Assembly (NCBI GenBank): GCA_021802185.1
Contig: JAKAAV010000063.1
Span: 1 to 9,030 of the forward strand
Direction: 5' to 3'
DNA length: 9,030 nucleotides
From: Chloroflexota bacterium
Lineage (GTDB): Bacteria > Chloroflexota > Limnocylindria > Limnocylindrales > CSP1-4
Made by a program: the position numbers and the translations under genes. Below, piece by piece: positions 1 to 6,168 of this stretch. Every line of letters starts with the position of its first letter. The first letter of the stretch is position 1. Below the pieces are notes generated by a model. The model saw only the letters and a list, made by a program, of their open reading frames with translations. It made no database searches and had not been told where the DNA came from.

Positions 1-248
1 TCGCTCATTCCTCGAGCCTGGCGACCAGCCCCCCGGCCCGAGGGCTCGGCCGGTCGCGTCAGGGGTTCGCGCGGATCAAAGCCGACGCGATCGCGGTCGC
101 GTTCGGGCAACGTCGACGTCCCGTCGAGCACCGGTGGTAGCCTCGCCCGCGTGCCCGCCGTCGATCCCCGACCCGATCCAGTGGCGACCGCGCCGACATC
201 CGCCGGGCGCGCTCCCGCCCGCGGCCCGACACGGGCCGGGACCTGAGC
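1..248. other. Upstream region without a supported gene
   Basis: I see no convincing coding region here. The frame of the downstream phospholipase is closed by a TAG at 138-140, and the next ATG in that frame is at 249. The other open frames are GC-rich run-through frames with Arg/Pro/Ser-rich translations. A minus-strand ATG lies at 8-6 preceded by GAGGA, but with only about one base of spacing and two further codons visible, so an outward-facing gene beginning at the left edge can be neither supported nor excluded. The stretch probably contains the promoter of the lipase operon. No clear -35/-10 pair stands out in this GC-rich sequence. Confidence 0.5.
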
Positions 249-2468
249 ATGGAGCGGGGGCTTGCGGCCGACCTGATCCCGATCCTGCAGCGTTCTCCCG
301 CGCTCGCCGGACTCGCCGCCGACGCGGTCGAGGACCTCGCGCGCGTCATGCGCGAGGTCGTGCTCCCGTCCGACACGGTCCTCACCGAGGAGGGCGAGTC
401 CGGCGACGAGCTGTTCGTCGTCCTGCACGGGTCGGTCGTTGCCGCCACGACCGATGCCGCGGGTCAGCCTCGAGTGCTCGCGGAGCTGCGACCGGGCGAC
501 ATCGCCGGCGAAGTGGCCGCGCTCATCGGGGGCCGCCGGACGGCGACCCTGAGGTCCCGCGACGCCGCCGTGCTCGCCGTCCTCGACGGGGCCGGTCTCC
601 GCGAGCTGCGGCAGCGGCGACCCGAGGTCGTCGACGCGCTGCGCAGGGTGAGCGTGGCACGGCTGCAGCGCAGCGAGCTCGCGGCGAGCCTCGACCAGCT
701 CTTCGGCGCGTTCGACGCCCAGGCGCTCGACGAGCTCCAGTCGAAGCTCTCCTGGCTCGACCTGCCCGCCGGGTCGGTCCTCTTCCGGGAAGGCGACCCC
801 GGGGATGCGCTGTTCATCGTGCTCGCCGGGCGACTCCGCGTCGCGACATTGGGAGCGGAGGCCGATGCGCAATCGCCCCAGGACATCGGACGCGGCGACA
901 TCGTCGGCGAGCTCGCGGTGCTCACGCACGGCCGGCGGTCCGCCACGGTGTACGCCGTCCGAGACTCGCACCTCGCCCGACTCGGGGTCGCCGAGTTCGA
1001 CGCGCTGATGGCCACTCATCCGGTCGCGATGGGGCGCGTCGCGCGGCTCGTCGCCGAGCGCCTGCTCCACGCGACCACGGCGGTGCCGCGACGGCCTCCT
1101 CCATCCACGGCCTTCGCGATCGTCCCGATCACGCCGGGCGCCCCCCAGGAGGTGGCGATCGAGCTGGGCGCGATGCTCGGGCCGGCGGGCCGGACGCGCG
1201 TCGTGCAGTCCGACGACGTGGCGGCGATGCTCGGACCGAACGTGCTCGAAGCGGCGCCCGGCGATCCGGCCGGCAACTGGCTGACGCACTGGCTCGACGA
1301 GGTCGAGGCCGCGTCGGACGCTCTCGTCTGCGTGGGCGATCGACGGTTCCCCGAGTGGACGGCACGGTGCGTGCGCCGCTCCGACCATGTCCTGCTGCTT
1401 GCCGATGCGGCCGCCGATCCCGGGTCGGCGCCTCCGGACACACAGCTCGGCGGCACGGCGGACGGCGTGTCGCCCACCACCACGCTGATCCTGCTCCATC
1501 CGCCGGGAACCGCCGAGCCGCGCGGTACCGGGCGCTGGCTGCGCGGGCGGCGCGTCGACATGCACCTCCACGTTCGACGCTCGGTCCGGGGCGACCTCGA
1601 GCGCGCGGCACGCATCCTCTCCGGGCGTGCGGTGTCGGTCGTCCTCGGTGGTGGCGGCGCGCGCGGATTCGCACACATCGGAGTCCTGCAGGCTCTCGAG
1701 GACGCCGGCATCCCGGTCGACCTCGTCGGCGGAACGAGCATGGGAGCCCTCGTCGGATCGGCGCCCGCAATGGGCTGGTCGGCGACGAAGCTGCACCACG
1801 CGGCGAGGCCGCTCTCGCGCGGGCTCTTCGACGTCACGTTTCCGCTCGTGTCGCTCCTCCGTGGCCGCCGGATCGGCCGTGCGATCCGGGCGCTCGTCGG
1901 CGACCGGGACATCGAGGACCTCGTCCTCCCCTACTTCTGCGTCTCCACCAACCTCACTCGAGCTGAGGAGGTCGTGCACCGACGCGGCAGCGTCGCGCTC
2001 GCCGTGCGCGCGAGCCTCTCGCTCCCCGGCGTCCTGCCGCCGGTCCGCGACGCGGGTGACCTCCTCGTCGACGGGGGCCTTCTCAACAACGTGCCGGCCG
2101 ACGTCATGCGCGCGTCGAACAACGGAGGCCGCGTCATCGCGGTCGACGTGTCGCCCACGGTCGACCTGCGCGTCCCCGACGCGTTCGCGCCCGATGTCTC
2201 CGGCTGGAGCCTGCTGGCCGCACGTCTCCGGCGCCGGGCGCATCCGCGGCTGCCCTCGATCCTGACGCTGCTCAACCGCGCTGCCGTCGCCCCCAGCGTC
2301 CACCGCCGCACACATCTCGACACGCGGCTCCTCGCCGACCTCTACCTGCAGGTGCCGACGGCCGAGTGGGGCTTCCTCGAGTTCGGCGCGATCGACGAGC
2401 TCGTGGCACGCGGGAGGACCGCGACGATCGACCAGCTGCGAGCGTGGTGGGCGCACGAGCAGCGATGA
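249..2468 (+). CDS. Cyclic-nucleotide-binding patatin-like phospholipase (NTE type)
   Basis: This 739-aa protein is predicted to hydrolyse lysophospholipids or phospholipids with a Ser-Asp dyad. Two tandem cyclic-nucleotide-binding (cNMP) domains come first, at about residues 12-125 and 151-265. Each has a canonical phosphate-binding cassette: GDIAGE ending in E88 with R97-T-A, and GDIVGE ending in E221 with R230-S-A. A linker domain (about 285-455) resembles the region before the esterase core in neuropathy target esterase, including a DHVLLLAD stretch and LHVRR. The patatin domain (about 460-640) has the oxyanion motif GGGGARG (467-473), the nucleophile in GTSMG (S497) and the catalytic Asp in DGG (D608), followed by NNVPAD. 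The order matches human NTE/PNPLA6 and mycobacterial Rv2565-like proteins, although NTE itself is longer and has three cNMP domains. No signal peptide or obvious transmembrane helix is seen. ATG 249 is the first ATG after an in-frame stop; its Shine-Dalgarno sequence is weak. The gene overlaps the next by 4 nt (ATGA). Cyclic nucleotide control of activity is inferred, not shown. Confidence 0.93.
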   Translation: MERGLAADLIPILQRSPALAGLAADAVEDLARVMREVVLPSDTVLTEEGESGDELFVVLHGSVVAATTDAAGQPRVLAELRPGDIAGEVAALIGGRRTATLRSRDAAVLAVLDGAGLRELRQRRPEVVDALRRVSVARLQRSELAASLDQLFGAFDAQALDELQSKLSWLDLPAGSVLFREGDPGDALFIVLAGRLRVATLGAEADAQSPQDIGRGDIVGELAVLTHGRRSATVYAVRDSHLARLGVAEFDALMATHPVAMGRVARLVAERLLHATTAVPRRPPPSTAFAIVPITPGAPQEVAIELGAMLGPAGRTRVVQSDDVAAMLGPNVLEAAPGDPAGNWLTHWLDEVEAASDALVCVGDRRFPEWTARCVRRSDHVLLLADAAADPGSAPPDTQLGGTADGVSPTTTLILLHPPGTAEPRGTGRWLRGRRVDMHLHVRRSVRGDLERAARILSGRAVSVVLGGGGARGFAHIGVLQALEDAGIPVDLVGGTSMGALVGSAPAMGWSATKLHHAARPLSRGLFDVTFPLVSLLRGRRIGRAIRALVGDRDIEDLVLPYFCVSTNLTRAEEVVHRRGSVALAVRASLSLPGVLPPVRDAGDLLVDGGLLNNVPADVMRASNNGGRVIAVDVSPTVDLRVPDAFAPDVSGWSLLAARLRRRAHPRLPSILTLLNRAAVAPSVHRRTHLDTRLLADLYLQVPTAEWGFLEFGAIDELVARGRTATIDQLRAWWAHEQR

Positions 2469-2836
2469 CGCACCAGTACACACTCCTGCTCGGCGCGACG
2501 ATCCTCCCCGGGCTCGACGCGCGGCCGGCGTCGGCGATCGCGTGGGCCGAGGGCACCGTGCTCGCGATCGGGTCGGACGACGAGGTCCTGTCGATCTCGC
2601 GGGGCGATTCGACGATCGTCCGCACACGACGGGCCTGGATCGTCCCGCTCGGAGCGGAGCCCGAGCCCACGTGGCCTCCGGACGCGACGCTCGACGTGGG
2701 CGGCTCGGCGGACCTGGCCGTGCTCGACGGGGACCCGCGGCGTCCCGGCGAGGCGGCCCCGGCGTCCGGTACGCGACCGGGCGTGATCGCGCTCGTCAGG
2801 AATGGGCGCATCGTCGCCGGGGCGCTGCCGCGATGA
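2465..2836 (+). CDS. Barrel-less amidohydrolase-like small protein
   Basis: This is a 123-aa protein of unknown function. Residues 1-63 resemble the N-terminal strand region of metal-dependent amidohydrolases (LLLGATILPG, AIAWAEGTVLAIGSDDEV, then WIVPLG where the family has a PGFVDxHxH motif). Residues 75-119 resemble the C-terminal region of the same family (LDVGGSADLAVLDGDP and VIALVRNGRIVAG). The roughly 300-residue TIM barrel that normally lies between them, with the metal-binding His, Lys and Asp residues, is replaced by about ten residues (GAEPEPTWPP). Amidohydrolase catalysis is therefore not possible. The start is ATG 2465, overlapping the upstream stop as ATGA; the stop in turn overlaps the next start as ATGA. 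This argues for translational coupling and against random decay. Codon use is strongly GC-ending, as in its neighbours. It could be a compact beta-sandwich protein with a binding or structural role, or a cleanly deleted remnant still being translated. Confidence 0.8.
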   Translation: MTHQYTLLLGATILPGLDARPASAIAWAEGTVLAIGSDDEVLSISRGDSTIVRTRRAWIVPLGAEPEPTWPPDATLDVGGSADLAVLDGDPRRPGEAAPASGTRPGVIALVRNGRIVAGALPR

Positions 2837-3735
2837 GGCAGGGCGTGCGGCCGGCCGGAGCAACGCCCACGGCGGGAGAACGTCGCGCGCCCGGGATCGC
2901 CACTGTCGGGCACGCGACGGCGCGCGACGGAGTTCCGCTGCTGACCCGCGAGTGGCCGGCGCCGGGCGAGCCACGCGCTCGGATCCTCCTCGTCCACGGG
3001 ATCGCCGAGCACTCCGGCAGGTACGACCGGCCCGCGTCGCTGCTGGCGAAGGACGGGTTCGGGGTGTCCGCGTTCGACCTCCGCGGGTTCGGGGAGTCTG
3101 GCGGGCGGCGCGCGTACGTGGAGCGGTGGGACGACTACCTCGACGACGTGCAGGATCGGCTCGACGTGCTCCGCGATGGGCCGCCGCTCGTCCTCATGGG
3201 GCACTCGATGGGAGCGCTCATCGCGCTGACGTACGCCCTGAGCGACCGTCCGGCGCCCGATCTGCTCGTGCTGAGCGCACCCGCCCTGCGCGTCGAGGCC
3301 CCCGCGTTCCTGCGCCTGATCGCGCCGCTGCTCGGACGCGCCGCGCCGCGGCTCCGCGTCCCGACCCCGCTGAGCGCGGACCAGATCTCATCCGACCCCG
3401 AGGCGCGAGCCGCGTATCTCGCGGACCCACTGCTCGTCCCGTTCACGACCGCGCGGCTCGGAGCCGAGCTGCTCGCCGCGGGCAACCGGGCCCGGCAGGA
3501 GCTCGCGGCGCTCCGGATCCCGACGCTCACGACGCATGGTGGCGACGACGTCCTCGTCCCGACGACGTGCACCGAGCCGCTCGGGAGGCTCCCGTGCGTC
3601 GACCGCCGGGTCTACCCAGGGCTGCGGCACGAGATGCTCAGCGAGCCGCAGGGCTCCGAGATCGTGGGCGAGATCGCAGCGTGGCTCGACAGCCAGCTGG
3701 CCGCCCGCGAGCGCGTTCCGGCGCCTCGGGCCTAG
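2833..3735 (+). CDS. Monoacylglycerol-lipase-type alpha/beta hydrolase
   Basis: This 300-aa cytosolic serine hydrolase is predicted to release fatty acid from monoacylglycerols or related lysolipids. The alpha/beta-hydrolase landmarks are in order: oxyanion HG (H55-G56) in LLVHGIAEHSGRY, strand FDLRGFGES (81-89), nucleophile elbow GHSMG (S125), acid residue in HGGDDVLVP (D239) and base in YPGLRHEML (H266). The HGIAEHSGRY and GHSMGA motifs and the DPEARAAYLADPL segment are typical of the MGL/Rv0183 family, and the length is close to the usual 280-300 residues. The first 25 or so residues are a poorly conserved extension. The start at ATG 2833 overlaps the preceding stop by 4 nt, so translation is probably coupled. 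It is the last gene of the operon and converges on ftsZ with 36 bp between stop codons. Placement after an NTE-like lipase suggests sequential deacylation of membrane lipids, which is inferred from context. Confidence 0.9.
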   Translation: MRQGVRPAGATPTAGERRAPGIATVGHATARDGVPLLTREWPAPGEPRARILLVHGIAEHSGRYDRPASLLAKDGFGVSAFDLRGFGESGGRRAYVERWDDYLDDVQDRLDVLRDGPPLVLMGHSMGALIALTYALSDRPAPDLLVLSAPALRVEAPAFLRLIAPLLGRAAPRLRVPTPLSADQISSDPEARAAYLADPLLVPFTTARLGAELLAAGNRARQELAALRIPTLTTHGGDDVLVPTTCTEPLGRLPCVDRRVYPGLRHEMLSEPQGSEIVGEIAAWLDSQLAARERVPAPRA

Positions 3736-3771
3736 CCTGGGAGCCCGCGACCCGGCGTCCTCGGCGAGGTG

Positions 3772-5148
3772 TCAGCGCTTGGAGCGGCGAAGGAACGACG
3801 GGATGTCGAGGTCGATGCCGGGCCGGGCGATGCCGCGCTGCGGCCGATCCGGCGGGGCGTCTTCCTGAGGGCCCGGGTCCGACGTGCGGCCACGCCGCGG
3901 CGGCGCACCCGCGTCGTCCCGCTCACCCGCCGCCGATCCTGCGCGTGTCTCGTTGCCGTTCCGGTTCCGGCCGGGACCGGGCGCATCGGCGGGTGACGTC
4001 GCGGGACCCGTCGCCTGGCCCTGAGCGGGCGGGTCCGCGGAAGGTGTCGTCGCGGGCGTCCGGGTGGCGGGGCCGGACGCCGACGGCCGCTGCGGGGGGC
4101 GCGAGCCCATCTCGTCGACGCGCTGCCGTTCACGCTGCACGTCGCGCAGGAAGTCGCGCGCCTCGGGGCCACCTCTCCCGCCCGCAGACTCGCGCGGGCG
4201 CTGCGTGTCGAACCCGGTCGCGATCACCGTGATCGAGATCTCGTCGTCCATGCGCTCGTCGATGACCGTGCCGAAGATGATGTTCGCCTCGGGATCGGCG
4301 GCCTCGCGCACGATCTCCGCGGCGTCGTTCACCTCGAACAGCCCGAGCTTCGGGCCGCCGGTGATGTTGAGCAGCACGCCGCGAGCGCCCGAGATGCTGG
4401 TCTCCAGCAGCGGGCTCGAGATCGCGGCCCGGGCCGCGATCTGCGCTCGATCGGCGCCGGTGCCGCGGCCGATCCCCATCAGCGCTGACCCGGCGTTCTT
4501 CATGATCGTGCGCACGTCCGCGAAGTCGAGGTTGATGAGGCCGGGGACCGTGATGAGGTCGCTGATGCCCTGGACGCCCTGGCGCAGGACGTCGTCGACG
4601 ATCCGGAACGCGTCGACGATCGACGTGTGCGGGCCGACGACGTCGCGCAGGCGGTCGTTCGGGATCGTGATCAGCGTGTCGACCTTGTCGCGCAGCTCCT
4701 CCGTCTGCCTCTCGGCGACCATCCGGCGCTTCGCGCCCTCGAACGAGAACGGCTTCGTGACGACGCCGATCGTCAGCGCACCCTCGTCGCGCGCGATCTC
4801 CGCGATGACGGGCGCACCGCCCGACCCGGTCCCGCCGCCCATCCCGGCCGTGACGAACACCATGTCAGAGCCGGCCAGGGCTTCGCGGATCCGGTCCGCG
4901 TCCTCCTCGGCGGCGCGCAGGCCGACGGTCGGATCGCCGCCCGCACCGAGCCCGCGGGTGACCTTCTCGCCGATCCGGATGGTGTGCGGGGCGACGGAGC
5001 GGCCGAGCGCCTGTGCGTCGGTGTTCACGGTGATGAACTCGACGCCCATCATCTCGGACCGGATCATCCGGTTCACGGCGTTGCTGCCACCGCCCCCCAC
5101 GCCGATGACCCGGATGAGTGCCGTATCCGTGTCCGAGTGCATCACCAT
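3772..5148 (-). CDS. ftsZ: Cell division protein FtsZ
   Basis: FtsZ is the tubulin-like GTPase that polymerises into the cytokinetic Z-ring. The 458-aa product begins with the nucleotide-binding region [18 protein letters not shown] (12-29) and has the tubulin signature GGGTGSG at 104-110. The T7 synergy loop is INLDFADV (205-212, D208 and D211), and the C-terminal globular domain ends near residue 316 (VIATGFDTQ). A long hydrophilic linker follows (about 317-440), rich in Pro, Ala, Arg, Gly and Thr. The protein ends in the conserved tail [15 protein letters not shown], which normally docks FtsA, SepF or similar partners. The start at 5148 is chosen because AAGGAG lies six bases upstream. A longer reading to 5232 would begin inside the tRNA terminator and add 28 residues not seen in the family. 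No other division gene is visible next to it, so ftsZ appears separated from a dcw cluster in this window. Confidence 0.97.
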   Translation of the reverse strand: MVMHSDTDTALIRVIGVGGGGSNAVNRMIRSEMMGVEFITVNTDAQALGRSVAPHTIRIGEKVTRGLGAGGDPTVGLRAAEEDADRIREALAGSDMVFVTAGMGGGTGSGGAPVIAEIARDEGALTIGVVTKPFSFEGAKRRMVAERQTEELRDKVDTLITIPNDRLRDVVGPHTSIVDAFRIVDDVLRQGVQGISDLITVPGLINLDFADVRTIMKNAGSALMGIGRGTGADRAQIAARAAISSPLLETSISGARGVLLNITGGPKLGLFEVNDAAEIVREAADPEANIIFGTVIDERMDDEISITVIATGFDTQRPRESAGGRGGPEARDFLRDVQRERQRVDEMGSRPPQRPSASGPATRTPATTPSADPPAQGQATGPATSPADAPGPGRNRNGNETRAGSAAGERDDAGAPPRRGRTSDPGPQEDAPPDRPQRGIARPGIDLDIPSFLRRSKR

Positions 5149-5154
5149 CGGGCG

Positions 5155-5160
5155 CTCCTT
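5155..5160 (-). promoter_or_regulatory. Shine-Dalgarno site of ftsZ
   Basis: On the minus strand the sequence AAGGAG is followed by six bases (CGCCCG) and then ATG at 5148-5146. This near-perfect ribosome binding site decides between the two candidate Met codons of the N-terminal MVM and excludes the more upstream Met at 5232. Most other genes in the window lack such a strong site, in keeping with high expression of ftsZ. Confidence 0.8.
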
Positions 5161-5210
5161 CGGGTCGCGTGGCGTGTCGCGATTGCTCCGGTCGCCGGCG
5201 TCGGCGCCCG

Positions 5211-5220
5211 GTATCGATAC
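5211..5220. repeat. Perfect 10-bp palindrome upstream of ftsZ
   Basis: The sequence GTATCGATAC is a perfect self-complementary decamer, the most AT-rich spot in the stretch between the tRNA terminator and ftsZ. It begins just after the T-run of the terminator and lies about 63 bases upstream of the ftsZ start codon. It could be an operator half-site pair or contain a -10-like element on the minus strand (TATCGAT). No matching -35 box was found, so its role is open. Confidence 0.35.
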
Positions 5221-5260
5221 AAAAGCCGCCACTGGCGACGAGGATCGCCGAACGGCGGCT
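5220..5260 (-). terminator. Rho-independent terminator after tRNA-Lys
   Basis: On the minus strand, AGCCGCC (5260-5254) pairs with GGCGGCT (5230-5224). A second inner stem of GGCGA and TCGCC (5249-5245 with 5238-5234) closes a six-base loop. The stem is followed directly by a short T-run (CTTTTGT). It lies 17 bases beyond the tRNA 3' end and upstream of ftsZ, so it should end the tRNA transcript and separate it from ftsZ. Because of it, ftsZ needs its own promoter within 5149-5220 or relies on readthrough. Confidence 0.75.
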
Positions 5261-5276
5261 GGCGCACTGACGATAT

Positions 5277-5351
5277 TGGTGAGCCGGGAGAGACTCGAAC
5301 TCTCAACCCGTGGTTTAAGAGACCACTGCTCTACCGTTGAGCTACCGGCCC
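5277..5351 (-). tRNA. tRNA-Lys (anticodon CTT)
   Basis: The minus strand folds into a complete 72-nt cloverleaf plus an encoded CCA. The acceptor stem GGGCCGG pairs with CCGGCTC with one G-U pair at 2-71. The D arm is GCTC/GAGC, and the anticodon stem GTGGT/ACCAC has loop CTCTTAA, giving anticodon CTT (reads AAG, lysine). The variable loop is GGGTT, and the T arm GAGAG/CTCTC has loop TTCGAGT. The discriminator base is A (5280) and CCA is at 5279-5277. The arrangement suggests it is transcribed alone or behind the CmpB-like gene, and it is closed by the terminator immediately downstream. Confidence 0.96.
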
Positions 5352-5364
5352 ACGGCCGAGAAGT

Positions 5365-5916
5365 CTACCGCATGCACAGCGCGTTGCGCCCCTTCGATCT
5401 CGACGCACACCCGGTCAGGGCGTCGTGGAGACGCTCGGCCCCCAGCCCGGCCAGCGCCCAGAGCGGCGCGTAATCGAGGCGGACGAGGCCGTCGATGCTC
5501 CATTCCGTCCGCCCGCGGTAGTCCCACGGGCATCTGCCGGTGGTCCTCCGGAGGGCCCACCCCGTCGCGCCCTCGACGGCCATGATCCCGGCGGCGTACG
5601 CGGCCGCGCGAACCGGGAGGGCATCGCCGCGCAGGCGGTCGTGCGCCGGCTCGAAGAGCGGCAGCGCGAGCGCGTAGATCACCGGCATCCAGCGCGTCGC
5701 AGGCCCGACAAGGATCGGACGGCGTGCCTCGCGGGTCAGGCGCGCGGAGGTGAACCCGGCCTCCATCGCCGACCCCGCCGCCGCGTACACGAGCCCGCGA
5801 ATCCACCCCGGCACCACGGCCGGATCGTACGGCGCAGCCGGCCGCGACGGCGGCACCGCGAACTCGCCGTGCGCGGGCCGCGGCGAGGGCGGCCGGATGC
5901 GGGCGCCAGCCGCCAT
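5365..5916 (-). CDS. Putative membrane protein, CmpB-like (ABC transporter type IV-like)
   Basis: This 183-aa putative membrane protein has a Pro/Arg-rich N-terminus. Hydrophobic segments follow at about residues 38-55 (WIRGLVYAAAGSAMEAGF), 76-92 (WMPVIYALALPLFEPAH), 102-121 and 149-165. The pattern GLVYAAAGSAMEAGF followed later by GRCPWDYRGR and a Leu/Trp-rich last helix resembles the CmpB-like family named 'putative ABC-transporter type IV' in Pfam. Proteins of this family are small integral membrane proteins of unestablished role. ATG 5916 is the only in-frame ATG that precedes the first hydrophobic segment at a sensible distance, but it lacks a clear ribosome binding site. GTG codons at 5817 and 5814 are alternatives and would remove the unconserved first 33-34 residues. 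The stop codon lies only 13 bases from the 5' end of tRNA-Lys on the same strand. I am fairly confident the C-terminal 150 residues are a real gene; the start and the family assignment are less certain. Confidence 0.65.
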   Translation of the reverse strand: MAAGARIRPPSPRPAHGEFAVPPSRPAAPYDPAVVPGWIRGLVYAAAGSAMEAGFTSARLTREARRPILVGPATRWMPVIYALALPLFEPAHDRLRGDALPVRAAAYAAGIMAVEGATGWALRRTTGRCPWDYRGRTEWSIDGLVRLDYAPLWALAGLGAERLHDALTGCASRSKGRNALCMR

Positions 5917-6168
5917 GGTGACGGCGCCGTGTCCCCGGTGGCCGCCGAGGTCGCCGCTGTCGTCGCGCCCGCGGTGGCCGCCCGAGGCCGCTGCCGTGCG
6001 CCGCACCCGCCGTGGCCGCTTGGCGGCGCCCGGGGGACGTCGGATGCCGCCGGCGGGTCGGAAAGCCCCCGATCGCGTGACCGCAGGCCCTGTCCTCCGG
6101 CGGCGCGCGGTGGTCAAATGCGATGGCAGCCACGAGTCCCCGTCTGCTCCGATCTGGAGGTCGCTCGC
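5917..6168. other. Divergent intergenic region with imperfect repeats
   Basis: This 252-bp region separates the minus-strand CmpB-like gene from the plus-strand hydrogenase operon and must hold the promoters of both. It contains an imperfect direct repeat of about 22 bases, at 5937-5962 and 5973-5996, built on GGTGGCCGCC-GAGG-CCGCTG, with a shorter related piece (CGTGGCCGCT) at 6011-6020. The only AT-rich spot is TCAAAT near 6113-6118, which might belong to the promoter of the hydrogenase operon. The open frames crossing the region give low-complexity His/Gly/Arg-rich translations and are not convincing as genes. Confidence 0.4.
6156..6160 (+). promoter_or_regulatory. Shine-Dalgarno site of the cNMP-fold gene
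   Basis: GGAGG is followed by eight bases and ATG at 6169-6171. It selects Met 6169 over the in-frame ATG at 6190 and over any start further upstream in the long open frame that crosses the intergenic region. Confidence 0.7.

Noticed and set aside
134..1966. 610-codon open frame overlapping the phospholipase
   Set aside because: Its translation is almost entirely Arg/Ala/Gly/Pro and it lies over a gene with intact cNMP and patatin motifs, so it is a frame-shifted shadow.
2366..2464. Longer reading of the mini-amidohydrolase starting at ATG 2366
   Set aside because: It would add 33 Arg/Asp-rich residues inside the phospholipase gene. The ATG at 2465, overlapping the upstream stop and starting exactly where family similarity begins, is the better choice.
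3727..3771. Possible bidirectional terminator between the lipase operon and ftsZ
   Set aside because: Only short stems are present (CGGGC/GCCCG around an 11-base loop, CCTC/GAGG) and neither strand has a T-run, so no terminator can be supported.
5362..5367. TAGACT on the minus strand as a -10 box for tRNA-Lys
   Set aside because: It is about 10 bases before the tRNA 5' end and well placed, but the expected -35 position holds only GGCGCA, so it does not meet the standard for a promoter call.
4064..5473. 469-codon open frame on the plus strand opposite ftsZ
   Set aside because: It is antisense to a definite ftsZ and runs across the tRNA. Its translation is Ser/Arg/Pro-rich with no domain, as expected for a shadow frame in GC-rich DNA.
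6076..6116. Inverted TGACC / GGTGGTCA pair as a CRP-type operator
   Set aside because: The arms are imperfect, roughly 30 bases apart and do not match the TGTGA-N6-TCACA layout of CRP sites.
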